Below are positions 1 to 6,679 of a stretch of 23,494 nucleotides of DNA, piece by piece. The position numbers and the translations under genes are program-made. The first letter of the stretch is position 1; each line of letters opens with the position of its first letter. The stretch spans positions 1 through 23,494 of the forward strand of contig CAVPEB010000058.1 in the NCBI GenBank assembly GCA_963702765.1. Direction: 5' to 3'. A model generated the notes under the pieces. It worked only from the letters and a program-made list of their open reading frames with translations. It was not told the origin of the DNA and did no database searches. The stretch comes from DATMNR01 sp963702765. GTDB lineage: Bacteria; Chloroflexota; Ktedonobacteria; Ktedonobacterales; Ktedonobacteraceae.

Positions 1-78
1 TACCCATCTCGACACCCTTGTCCATACAGTAGAGGCATCTAGCATCTAAGAGTTGATGGAATTTGGAAAAATTACCCC

Positions 79-107
79 TTGACAGACCACGGCTTTCTTT
101 ATATAAT
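79..107 (+). promoter_or_regulatory. Consensus sigma-70-type promoter
   Basis: A perfect TTGACA (79-84) and a perfect TATAAT (102-107) are separated by 17 bases, the optimal housekeeping-sigma arrangement. Transcription would start near 114, leaving an ~80-base leader before the first gene at 196. Bases 1-78 hold no gene that I can see. Confidence 0.75.
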
Positions 108-195
108 TTCTGAAGAACAAAAGTTCTAAATACTTTATCCGCCTTCCAATGTCTAACCCTGGTATAAGGGAATATTTCAATAAGCTAGGAGTTCA

Positions 196-1155
196 TTGCC
201 AGTGCCATCTCTCCTGGTCATCCTTCTCACAATCTCACTCGTAGTTGTAGGAGCTGGTCTTCTTTTATCTTACAAACCTTATGCGCAAAGCCAGCGCATC
301 GCGCCTACTGCTCACATGAGACAACGTGTTATCGTAGTAGATTTATTGCCACCGAGGGATCACTCAGTTGTTCGATCGAAACAACTCATAGTGACTCGTT
401 CAGCTATGGAAGTAGATCGCTATGTCGGAGCTTCAGTTGCAATACCTGTAACAATTGATCATATTCTTGAACAGGACCGGAGAGATAAACCTGTTCCATG
501 GATGCGCATGAGCATTGGCTTACTCGCAATTGTTCTTATTGGACTTTTTTCCCTAAATGTCTTGTTTCCTCGCCATGCAAATTGGAATCTGATCATGTGG
601 TATGACAATTCACCTTCGACAGCCCAGTCAAGTACACAGTCGAGCCAATTTAATCCTCAATTGAATGCATCAAAGAGCCTGGTACGCTTGAGTCAACTTG
701 ATCCAACCCAGTATGTGTCAAGCCAGCAATTTTCTATGTGGGCATATTCAGCATGCTCAACTACTTCTTTAACGGAAGTCCTTGACGCGTATGGACGCCA
801 TTTTCGCATTGCGGATGTGTTAAAAGTAGAAGCTGGTATAGGTGAAATTACACCACAACTTGGTTTGCTGGATGAAGCGGGAATCCAAAAAACTGCAGCA
901 CAGTTTGGTTTCAATACTATCTGGGGGCATAATCTATCACTCAATCAAATTATCGCGATTGCAAATCAGGGACGGCCGGTAATTGTGAGTTTCCCACCGG
1001 ATAGATATGCTGGTGGACACTTGCTGGTTGTGACTGGCGGAAATAGCAGTATTGTCAAACTGGCTGACTCATCCTTATGGAATCGGCAATCACTTTCACG
1101 AGCGCAATTCCTCCAATGGTGGGAAGGTTTTTATGCAATCGTAACTCCAAAGTGA
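196..1155 (+). CDS. Membrane-anchored C39-like cysteine peptidase
   Basis: 319 aa, starting at a TTG codon with a TAGGAG ribosome site 4 bases upstream; no in-frame ATG gives as good a context. Two hydrophobic segments lie at about residues 5-25 and 104-123, followed by a Ser/Gln/Thr-rich linker (~138-155) and a C-terminal papain-like domain. That domain shows Cys187 in a YSACSTTSL context, His275 in GGHLLVV and Asp291 in LADSS, the order and spacing of a C39-like (peptidase_C39_2) Cys-His-Asp triad. The peptidase domain is probably held at the outer face of the membrane by the second segment. It is not preceded by an ABC transporter, so it is unlikely to be a bacteriocin-exporter domain. It is followed by two other exported proteins, suggesting a cell-surface locus. 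Substrate unknown. The strong promoter at 79-107 drives it. Confidence 0.75.
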   Translation: MPVPSLLVILLTISLVVVGAGLLLSYKPYAQSQRIAPTAHMRQRVIVVDLLPPRDHSVVRSKQLIVTRSAMEVDRYVGASVAIPVTIDHILEQDRRDKPVPWMRMSIGLLAIVLIGLFSLNVLFPRHANWNLIMWYDNSPSTAQSSTQSSQFNPQLNASKSLVRLSQLDPTQYVSSQQFSMWAYSACSTTSLTEVLDAYGRHFRIADVLKVEAGIGEITPQLGLLDEAGIQKTAAQFGFNTIWGHNLSLNQIIAIANQGRPVIVSFPPDRYAGGHLLVVTGGNSSIVKLADSSLWNRQSLSRAQFLQWWEGFYAIVTPK

Positions 1156-1191
1156 ATGTGACAGTTTCTCATCAACGGAAAGATCCAGTTT

Positions 1192-1226
1192 TGTCATCCT
1201 GAGCGTCAGCGAAGGATGACATTTTG
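1192..1226. repeat. Palindromic repeat copy, possible terminator
   Basis: TGTCATCCT (1192-1200) and AGGATGACA (1213-1221) form a 9-bp stem around a 12-base loop, followed by a T-rich stretch. The sequence belongs to the same dispersed family seen at 17505-17632, 17999-18190 and 23119-23273. Its place 36 bases after a stop codon, plus the T-rich tail, makes it a plausible factor-independent terminator for the peptidase gene. Confidence 0.6.
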
Positions 1227-1267
1227 TTATCATGCTCCCCAAATGTAGAGCAAATATTTATCTCACC

Positions 1268-1296
1268 TTGAGGTATTCTTGAGTTTTGGGTAGTAG
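1268..1296 (+). promoter_or_regulatory. Weak candidate promoter
   Basis: TTGAGG (1268-1273), a 17-base spacer and TAGTAG (1291-1296) lie ~80 bases ahead of the lipoprotein gene and just after the terminator-like repeat. The match is only 4/6 and 3/6, so this is tentative. Confidence 0.3.
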
Positions 1297-1378
1297 ACTT
1301 CATTCTTGTAAGAGATCGAGGAATGTAAACCTCGTTCCATTTTCAATCTCTGTGCAAAAAATTCTGAAGGAGAAACAC

Positions 1379-1708
1379 ATGAACAGCATAACCCGATTAC
1401 GACAGCGATCTACATGGTTACTGTTACTCGGCGCGCTTGTGCTTTCACTATCACTTGTGGCCTGTGGCAAACAGGCGAACGCAAGCAACTCTAACGTCCC
1501 AAATTCCAATACCGTTTCGCAGCAACAACAATATCAGCCCAATCCACCTGCACACACAAGTAATGCGAATAGCAATACTAATACCAATACCAATCTTCAG
1601 AGTACTGATCAACAGGTGCAAAGTATTCTTGGCCAGCTTGATAACGCCCGCAATGACGTTAACAGTAGCAACGCGTCATCTTCCCAGGATAATGGACAAC
1701 AACCCTGA
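1379..1708 (+). CDS. Small Asn/Ser/Gln-rich lipoprotein
   Basis: 109 aa. The start is ATG 1379 because GAAGGAG lies 6 bases upstream and the protein then begins with a classic lipoprotein signal: basic N-region, hydrophobic core and the lipobox LVAC with Cys29. The frame is open back to 1286, but that extension would bury the signal. The mature part (~80 aa) is low-complexity, made mostly of Asn, Ser, Gln and Thr, with a run of Asn-Thr pairs around residues 65-75 encoded by an imperfect AATACC-type tandem repeat. No catalytic domain is visible. It is probably an acylated, disordered protein on the outer face of the cytoplasmic membrane. The N-terminus (MNSITRL) resembles that of the next gene (MNPLTRL), so the two may be related or coexpressed. 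Function unknown. Confidence 0.75.
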   Translation: MNSITRLRQRSTWLLLLGALVLSLSLVACGKQANASNSNVPNSNTVSQQQQYQPNPPAHTSNANSNTNTNTNLQSTDQQVQSILGQLDNARNDVNSSNASSSQDNGQQP

Positions 1709-1781
1709 ATGATGCGATTTAGCTACTGCCTCGAATTTTAAGTAAACATGTAATTTTGTTTTGTAATGGAGGAAATAGTAC

Positions 1782-2537
1782 ATGAACCCTTTAACCCGTC
1801 TACAACATATCCCAAAACGTTTTGCCACATTCACAATCCTGAGCATTCTAGGACTTGGTATACTCGTTCCATCGACAGCTTTCGCGGCATCTAATTCTAC
1901 GCATACATGTGCCCCAACCGATACACAATGCTTCATCACCGCGGGTGACCAATTTATTGCTTTACGTCAAACTGCTCTGACAACCTTGAGCGGCAAAGTT
2001 ACAGCGCGTGAGAATCAGCATTTGATTACAAGCGACCAATCAAATGTTCTTCAGTCTGACATAAGCACCAACCAGAGTGGCCTTGCTGCGCTAAAGTCAA
2101 AGCTCGAAGCTGAGACTGATCCTAAAGCAGCACGCCAGGATATAGTGAACATCTTCTTCCAATTCCGCATTTTTGCTGTTGTGCTACCACGAGATTATCG
2201 ACGGCTCTACCTCGATATAGCTGTCAATGTTGATATCAAATTGAGAAGCCTCGGCCCTAAAGTTCAGGATGCTATCAGCAATGCGCCTGCTGGAGAGCAA
2301 GCACAACTCAACACGCTCTTCAACGATTATAAAAATCAGCTTTCCACAGCGGAATCCCAATTCGACGTGGCACAGGCGGCTTTTCCGGCCCTGACACCTG
2401 CGAATTTCAATTACAACCGTTCCACCTATCAGACAACTCTGAACAATCTTGATGCAGCAGAACATACAATCCATACTGCTCTCAAGCAGGCTGGTAACGA
2501 TCTGCACCAAATAGCGCAAATTCTCAAGAGTAAATAG
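1782..2537 (+). CDS. Secreted alpha-helical protein of unknown function
   Basis: 251 aa with GGAGGA 8 bases before the ATG. A Sec signal peptide is evident: basic residues to ~13, hydrophobic core ~15-30 and an Ala-Phe-Ala cleavage site near residue 35. The mature protein begins with a Cys-containing segment (Cys43 and Cys50) and is then almost wholly helical, with Gln/Asn/Leu-rich heptad-like stretches (about 60-120 and 170-250) but no recognisable enzymatic motif. It follows the lipoprotein by 73 bases on the same strand and is probably in the same transcription unit. The product is likely free outside the membrane or cell-wall associated. I do not recognise the family. Confidence 0.7.
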   Translation: MNPLTRLQHIPKRFATFTILSILGLGILVPSTAFAASNSTHTCAPTDTQCFITAGDQFIALRQTALTTLSGKVTARENQHLITSDQSNVLQSDISTNQSGLAALKSKLEAETDPKAARQDIVNIFFQFRIFAVVLPRDYRRLYLDIAVNVDIKLRSLGPKVQDAISNAPAGEQAQLNTLFNDYKNQLSTAESQFDVAQAAFPALTPANFNYNRSTYQTTLNNLDAAEHTIHTALKQAGNDLHQIAQILKSK

Positions 2538-2561
2538 AGTAGATCTTGATCTCGTCAATAA

Positions 2562-2605
2562 GGCCATCTACCTGGCAGCGCTACATAGCCACCTGATAGA
2601 TGGCC
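2562..2605. terminator. Hairpin between convergent genes
   Basis: GGCCATCTA (2562-2570) and TAGATGGCC (2597-2605) are exact inverted repeats, with an inner TGGC/GCCA pairing. The element sits between the stops of convergent genes (2537 and 2645), where a shared terminator is expected. There is no clear T-tract, so factor-independent termination is uncertain. Confidence 0.4.
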
Positions 2606-2644
2606 GCATCTACTATCCAGGCCACCCCGTGTCAGGAACATACG

Positions 2645-3643
2645 CTAAGCCTGCATTACAATTCCATGGTTCCGATCATCAGTCAAAATTTCAAAAGCAG
2701 CCCGACTGTTGGTGACCAGTATTTCTTGCTTGCCGGTTCGTTTATCTTTTAGTATTAGCTGGCAAGAAGCAATCTTCGTATTGAGACAGTATTTGTTTCC
2801 GCCCGGTGGATTGTAGTAATTCAAACCCACAAATGCTTTTGACGGGGCCGAAATCGATCCCGCTAGACCAATTTCCTTTGTTTCTGATTTGAAGTTCCAG
2901 GAGAAGTACTCAAAAGAACCCTTTGCTCTCAGCGACTGAGAGAGCGAGTTAAGCTCGAATTCTTGCCCGTCGTGCCGTAGAACTGCCAGGGTCATGTAAG
3001 GCGTCCAGAGCGGTCCGATTTTCAGTCGTGCAGTAGCGACTTCTAAAAAACTCTGCGGATGTGAATCGAAACCTGCCACCTGGCCCCAGGCATACAAATC
3101 GGTATGTTTCGAGCCCCAGTTGTGATTTTGGCTCCCAACCCAATCCACAACTTCGACTGTCTCACCATTCACTGTAAGCGACCCGTTAAAAGTTGCCATT
3201 GGAGCGCTTACCAGACTTTTAGCGGACGGAAGTTTGGTCTTATAGAGATTAAACGGCAAAAGTAGTAGAGGCTTTGCATTCGCATCAAAAGTGAGATCCC
3301 AGGCAAACGAGCGGTCTTTGGCGCTTACCACTCCGTGTAGTTCACCTGGCTTAAGTTGTGCTCTATTGATCTCTACGAAAAATGCAGTTGAACTGAATGT
3401 GCAGTGTCTGAAAGGTACTTCTTGTTTTACCGTGACGTGGTTGTTCGATTCTCCGTTGAAGTAAATTGCCCAGAGTTCGCCCAACGCATCCTGATTGCGG
3501 TTTTTAGGGCTAAAGATGGTGTAGCGAATCCAAAATGCCAGGGGGCGAGTGGGGTGGTTAGCGCGCAGAAAAAAGCTTTCGTAATGACCTGTTGATTGAT
3601 TATGATAACGCGTATCATTTACTTGCTGTGCAAAAGCATCCAA
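2645..3643 (-). CDS. Lipocalin-like (CrtC/AttH-type) protein
   Basis: 332 aa as read from a TTG codon (3643), the only possible start in this frame because a stop lies just upstream. The middle carries W-V-G-S-Q-N-H-N-W-G-S (about residues 167-177), followed by an aromatic-rich Y-A-W-G-Q stretch. The His-Asn-Trp-Gly motif is typical of the two-domain lipocalin-like fold of carotenoid hydratase CrtC, AttH and tocopherol-cyclase-like proteins. The N-terminal part (YESFFLRANHP, then FWIRYT) fits the first barrel. There is no signal peptide or membrane segment. Substrate cannot be told. The only good ribosome site, GGAGGG at 3656-3661, lies 2 bases from an ATG (3653-3651) in another frame that would join this one after one base is removed, so the true N-terminus may be a few residues longer. 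Confidence 0.55.
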   Translation of the reverse strand: MDAFAQQVNDTRYHNQSTGHYESFFLRANHPTRPLAFWIRYTIFSPKNRNQDALGELWAIYFNGESNNHVTVKQEVPFRHCTFSSTAFFVEINRAQLKPGELHGVVSAKDRSFAWDLTFDANAKPLLLLPFNLYKTKLPSAKSLVSAPMATFNGSLTVNGETVEVVDWVGSQNHNWGSKHTDLYAWGQVAGFDSHPQSFLEVATARLKIGPLWTPYMTLAVLRHDGQEFELNSLSQSLRAKGSFEYFSWNFKSETKEIGLAGSISAPSKAFVGLNYYNPPGGNKYCLNTKIASCQLILKDKRTGKQEILVTNSRAAFEILTDDRNHGIVMQA

Positions 3644-3722
3644 TGTCTTTCATGGCCCTCCGGAAGGTGCTAAAAGTATAGTTTAACACAAGCAATTATA
3701 TGCTTTATAGAAGCCACATATC

Positions 3723-3757
3723 AATTCATGAGCCATGACTATTACAGCCCATGAATT
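3723..3757. repeat. Short inverted repeat
   Basis: AATTCATG (3723-3730) and CATGAATT (3750-3757) pair across 19 bases, just beyond the end of the transketolase genes on the minus strand. There is no T-tract, so it is at best a weak terminator. Confidence 0.3.
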
Positions 3758-3776
3758 TTAGAAAAAGGAAACGATG

Positions 3777-4664
3777 CTAGTTGTTCAAAAACTGGTCGAT
3801 CCTATGACGGATGCCTTCGGGGGTTAAGCCAAGCTCCTCATCGTGTTGTTCCGGTTGGCCGTAGTGTGACAGCACTTTGTGCGGTACGCCTATAGCCTCC
3901 ACTCGAATCGGTACCTGCTTCATTGCCTTGCACACATCAGGCACAAGCACGCCTTCATAGTAAGGTTCCACGATGATGATATTGTTGCTCTCACTTGTGG
4001 CACGTAGCGTCTCAGCATCAAATGGTACAACTGTAGTGCAATATAAGACGGTCACATCCATCTCTTCAACTGCTGATAAGACAGCAGCCAGCATTGGTCC
4101 CACAGCAATCACAGTGGCCTGTTTTCCGCGTTTTACGATCAACATCTCTCCAAAATGTACGGGATACTCAACGGGATTGCTTTTGGCTGATAGGCGGTAA
4201 TAGGTTGGAGATCCATTCGCGTACGATTCTCGGAAAAGGTTGTCAAACTCACTCGCTGTACCGGGAACGACGATCTGCATTCCTGGTAGGCTATGCAGAA
4301 TCTGTACATCTCCTGGTCCATGATGTGTCATACCCTCAACACTATAGTCGTAGGAAGCTCCGCTACTGATGAAATTACCGCCCAGTTGCTGAAAACAAAA
4401 ATCGTCTTTAAGTTGCTCGAAAGGGCGCTCTACAAGAAATGGTGCAAAGGAATGGACTGCCGGAATGAAACCCTCCATCGCCAGTCCCGCTGCCGTGCTG
4501 ACCACGGTTTGTTCGAGGATACCCAGGTTCAGGATACGCTGCGAAAATAGCGCATTATCTTGATCGAAAAGACTGTAGCTTATGTCTGCAAGCAACACGA
4601 CCAGTCGCTCGTCGGTAACCATGAGTTCTTCAAGTGTCTTTGCCATGTGTTGACGCATATTCAT
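3777..4664 (-). CDS. Transketolase C-terminal subunit
   Basis: 295 aa, close to the usual ~300 for the second half of a split transketolase. AGGAG lies 12 bases before the ATG. Residues ~1-165 form the pyrimidine-binding domain: the LGILEQ motif places the TPP-activating glutamate at Glu51, and a THHGPGD segment follows near residue 112. Residues ~175-290 form the C-terminal transketolase domain. Together with the upstream N-terminal subunit it would transfer two-carbon ketol units between sugar phosphates or related substrates in the cytoplasm. Lack of a lipoyl-type partner (E2/E3) argues against a 2-oxoacid dehydrogenase E1-beta. This half looks intact, but its partner is truncated, so activity of the pair is doubtful. 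Confidence 0.85.
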   Translation of the reverse strand: MNMRQHMAKTLEELMVTDERLVVLLADISYSLFDQDNALFSQRILNLGILEQTVVSTAAGLAMEGFIPAVHSFAPFLVERPFEQLKDDFCFQQLGGNFISSGASYDYSVEGMTHHGPGDVQILHSLPGMQIVVPGTASEFDNLFRESYANGSPTYYRLSAKSNPVEYPVHFGEMLIVKRGKQATVIAVGPMLAAVLSAVEEMDVTVLYCTTVVPFDAETLRATSESNNIIIVEPYYEGVLVPDVCKAMKQVPIRVEAIGVPHKVLSHYGQPEQHDEELGLTPEGIRHRIDQFLNN

Positions 4665-4736
4665 TGTGTTTATATACTCCTATGCTAACCGATTATGCAG
4701 TTTGCTATTTCATTAGGATAGAGAGAAAGTCAGTGA

Positions 4737-4784
4737 GGGCCGATACATCGGCGATGTGCGCGATAAATCGGCACCTACAAGGCC
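4737..4784. repeat. Short palindromic repeat beside truncated gene
   Basis: A 48-base segment contains two consecutive small palindromes, CCGAT-AC-ATCGG (4740-4751) and CGAT-AA-ATCG (4761-4770), bounded by GGGCC and AAGGCC. It occupies the gap between the two transketolase halves, 16 bases from the premature stop of the N-terminal subunit. It resembles interspersed repeats rather than coding sequence: no frame here continues the transketolase. Confidence 0.5.
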
Positions 4785-4799
4785 AAATTTCAGTGAACA

Positions 4800-5468
4800 T
4801 TAGTCCGTTACTGCGACAACTGCTGTTGGGCGCGTGTTATCCCTGCTCGAAAGAGACTCAAAGATCTGTTCATGGTCGTGACCGTTGATTGTTGTGGCAA
4901 CCCACCCAAAAGCCTCGAACTTAGCGGCAAGATCACCCAGTTCCCGCGAGCTTGAATGGTTGTTGATGGCGATACAAGTAAGGTTAGAGAGTTGCAGATT
5001 ACCTGCCAGCAGGGCCGCTTCCCAAATACTACCCTCGTTACATTCTCCATCGCCAACGAGAGCAAAGACACTTCTATCGCTCTTCTTCAAACGAAGTGCA
5101 ATTGCTATGCCGACAGCCATTGGAAGCCCATGTCCCAGTGAGCCTGTTGAAGCTTCTACTCCTGGCACCAGGTTGCGATCTGGGTGCGCTCCCAAAATGC
5201 TATCGTATTGCATAAATGTCTTGAGCGTAGAGGTTGGAAAGAAGCCTTTATCCGCGAGAATTGCGTAATAAGAGACGCAGCCATGCCCCTTACTGAGTAC
5301 GAAGCGGTCCCGGTTTTCCCACCTGGGATTCTTAGGATCAAAACGCAGGATACGATCATAGAGTACCCATATTACGTCCAATGTAGAAAGGGAGCTTGAA
5401 CCGTGTTTTTCGTCACCCGTGGCAAGCGACATGAGACGCTTAATGCGAGCGATATCAGTTGATGTCAT
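4800..5468 (-). CDS. Transketolase N-terminal subunit, C-terminally truncated
   Basis: 222 aa against the usual ~270-280 for this subunit. The start ATG has GAGGTG 8 bases upstream. Cofactor elements are present: GHG (61-63), GAHPDR (93-98), GSLGHG (109-114), GDGECNEG (139-146) and the Asn-Asn of the TPP motif at 169-170. The protein stops abruptly after RPTAVVAVTD, where intact homologues continue through a Gly-Lys-Gly segment and a conserved Trp-His-Gly region. No other frame in the following 130 bases restores these, and a palindromic repeat lies there instead. The gap to the C-terminal subunit (135 bases) is about the size of the missing part; such halves normally abut or overlap. Probably a decaying or impaired enzyme, although the TPP-binding core is complete. 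Confidence 0.8.
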   Translation of the reverse strand: MTSTDIARIKRLMSLATGDEKHGSSSLSTLDVIWVLYDRILRFDPKNPRWENRDRFVLSKGHGCVSYYAILADKGFFPTSTLKTFMQYDSILGAHPDRNLVPGVEASTGSLGHGLPMAVGIAIALRLKKSDRSVFALVGDGECNEGSIWEAALLAGNLQLSNLTCIAINNHSSSRELGDLAAKFEAFGWVATTINGHDHEQIFESLSSRDNTRPTAVVAVTD

Positions 5469-5602
5469 TACTTGTTCACCTCAATTGGTACGAATTGCAT
5501 GTAGATCGGATAGTTTCCAATATGACAAGCTTACTCTACCAGAGAGAACTAAACAATGACCCTAGGTTCAGTAATGAGCCTGTACCACAGAACAGGAGGA
5601 AT

Positions 5603-5634
5603 AAAAAAGGGAGGGCTCAAGATTGCTCTTGAGC
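5603..5634 (-). terminator. Factor-independent terminator for the PPOX genes
   Basis: GCTCAAGA (5615-5622) and TCTTGAGC (5627-5634) form a perfect 8-bp stem with a TTGC loop. On the minus strand the hairpin is followed by CCTCCC and then six T (complement of 5603-5608). It lies ~80 bases past the end of the minus-strand gene at 5714. Confidence 0.7.
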
Positions 5635-5713
5635 ACCCCTTACAATTCAAATTACCTTCCTACAGCTACCTTTTCAGCTTTTGCTTTTAACTGTGGCAAG
5701 ACATCTCCTCTAT

Positions 5714-6139
5714 CTATTTGAAAATAGCATCTCGAGATATCTTCAGGGGTTCAATTTTGACGATGACGCGCGTTTCCTTTTGTTTTTGTTCTACAGGGTA
5801 AATGTCGCCGTAGAAGCGTTGTTTGCCTGTGTAGAGTTGCGTGAGTTTGTCGGCATGGACTTCCGCACCATCCTGGCTTATCTCTACCACATTGCCTCGT
5901 ATTTCGATCCAACGGCTGGCATCTTTTGGATCAATCACAAGAAGCGCCACCTTTGGATTGGAACACATATTGCGACCTTTCTGTCTTTCCAGTGTTGTAT
6001 TAATGAGTATATAGGCACCATCATAGTCTGTCCAGACAATACTGGATTGAGGCTGCCCATCTGGCATCATGGTCGATAAGACACCATGTATAGGCTCAGC
6101 CAGTAAATCGCGATGGGAGTCAGGAATAGGAACTGCCAC
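5714..6139 (-). CDS. PPOX-class (split beta-barrel) oxidoreductase
   Basis: 141 aa from a GTG codon at 6139; the ribosome site GAAGGG overlaps the stop codon of the upstream paralogue, so the pair is probably translationally coupled. The protein fits the pyridoxamine-5'-phosphate-oxidase-like fold: STMMPDGQPQSSIVW (about 22-36) is the family's conserved first strand pair, followed by ILINTT, an RQKGRN segment and the LLVIDPKDASRWIEIRG strand-loop (about 67-83). Members bind FMN or F420; a luciferase-like F420-type enzyme elsewhere in the window makes F420 plausible, but the cofactor cannot be read directly. Followed by the terminator at 5603-5634. Confidence 0.8.
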   Translation of the reverse strand: MAVPIPDSHRDLLAEPIHGVLSTMMPDGQPQSSIVWTDYDGAYILINTTLERQKGRNMCSNPKVALLVIDPKDASRWIEIRGNVVEISQDGAEVHADKLTQLYTGKQRFYGDIYPVEQKQKETRVIVKIEPLKISRDAIFK

Positions 6140-6145
6140 GATGCG

Positions 6146-6572
6146 CTACCCTTCTATCCTAATAGAGTTAGGAGCAATCTTGATCTTGACCGGAATGTAG
6201 GATGTTTGCAACTCAGCAGGGATACTATCACCGAAAAACCTGGCATCTGGCTTGTGCATGTACAATTGGGTAAGTTGATCGAGATGTTCTAAAGCACCCT
6301 CTTCCGTCATTTCGATGACAATTCCACGAATCTCGATGGAATGTAGTGGCTGTTTTGGATTGAAGGCCAGGAGCGTCACTTTCGGATTCGCTCGCATGTT
6401 CTTTTCTTTGCGAAATCCGCGCATCGTGTTGATCAATACGTAATCTCGATCAAGGTTGCACCAAACAGGGAGTAATTTGAGGCTGCCCATCAGGCATAAT
6501 AGTTGTCAGTGCCACGCAGGCATCTCCATCAAACAAACTTCGGTGCGAGTCAGGTATGAGAATGGGTTGCAT
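6146..6572 (-). pseudogene. PPOX-class oxidoreductase paralogue, frameshifted
   Basis: The gene starts at ATG 6572 behind AAGGTGAGG and reads MQPILIPDSHRSLF through MPDGQPQITP, then runs into a stop. One frame over, from about 6463-6471, the protein continues VWCNLDRDYVLINT to the stop at 6146. Removing one T from CCCTGTTTGG (gene strand) joins them as QPQITPVWCNLD, matching QPQSSIVWTDYD of the downstream copy. The repaired product is 141 aa, exactly the length of that copy, so this is a tandem duplicate. The open frame beginning at 6490 alone is only the last 114 residues and lacks the N-terminal strands. Cofactor probably F420 or FMN. It is either a recent pseudogene or a sequence error. 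Confidence 0.8.
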
Positions 6573-6679
6573 ATGTAACCTCACCTTCTCAGAGACCATA
6601 GCCACTCTCGATCAACACTTTCAGTCGCCCGGTAAAGCGTGTTGCTGGAGCGCCATCGATCTGATCGATGTAACGAAAT

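Noticed and set aside
3777..5468. 2-oxoacid dehydrogenase or DXP synthase instead of transketolase
   Set aside because: Motifs and the N/C split fit transketolase; no E2, E3 or DXS-specific context is present.
6460..6475. UGA +1 recoding in the PPOX paralogue at CCT-TGA
   Set aside because: Family alignment needs the shift several codons earlier, before VWC, so skipping at the UGA would leave five wrong residues.
6146..6490. 114-residue PPOX protein as a complete gene
   Set aside because: It starts mid-domain; the true N-terminus with a good ribosome site is one frame over at 6572.
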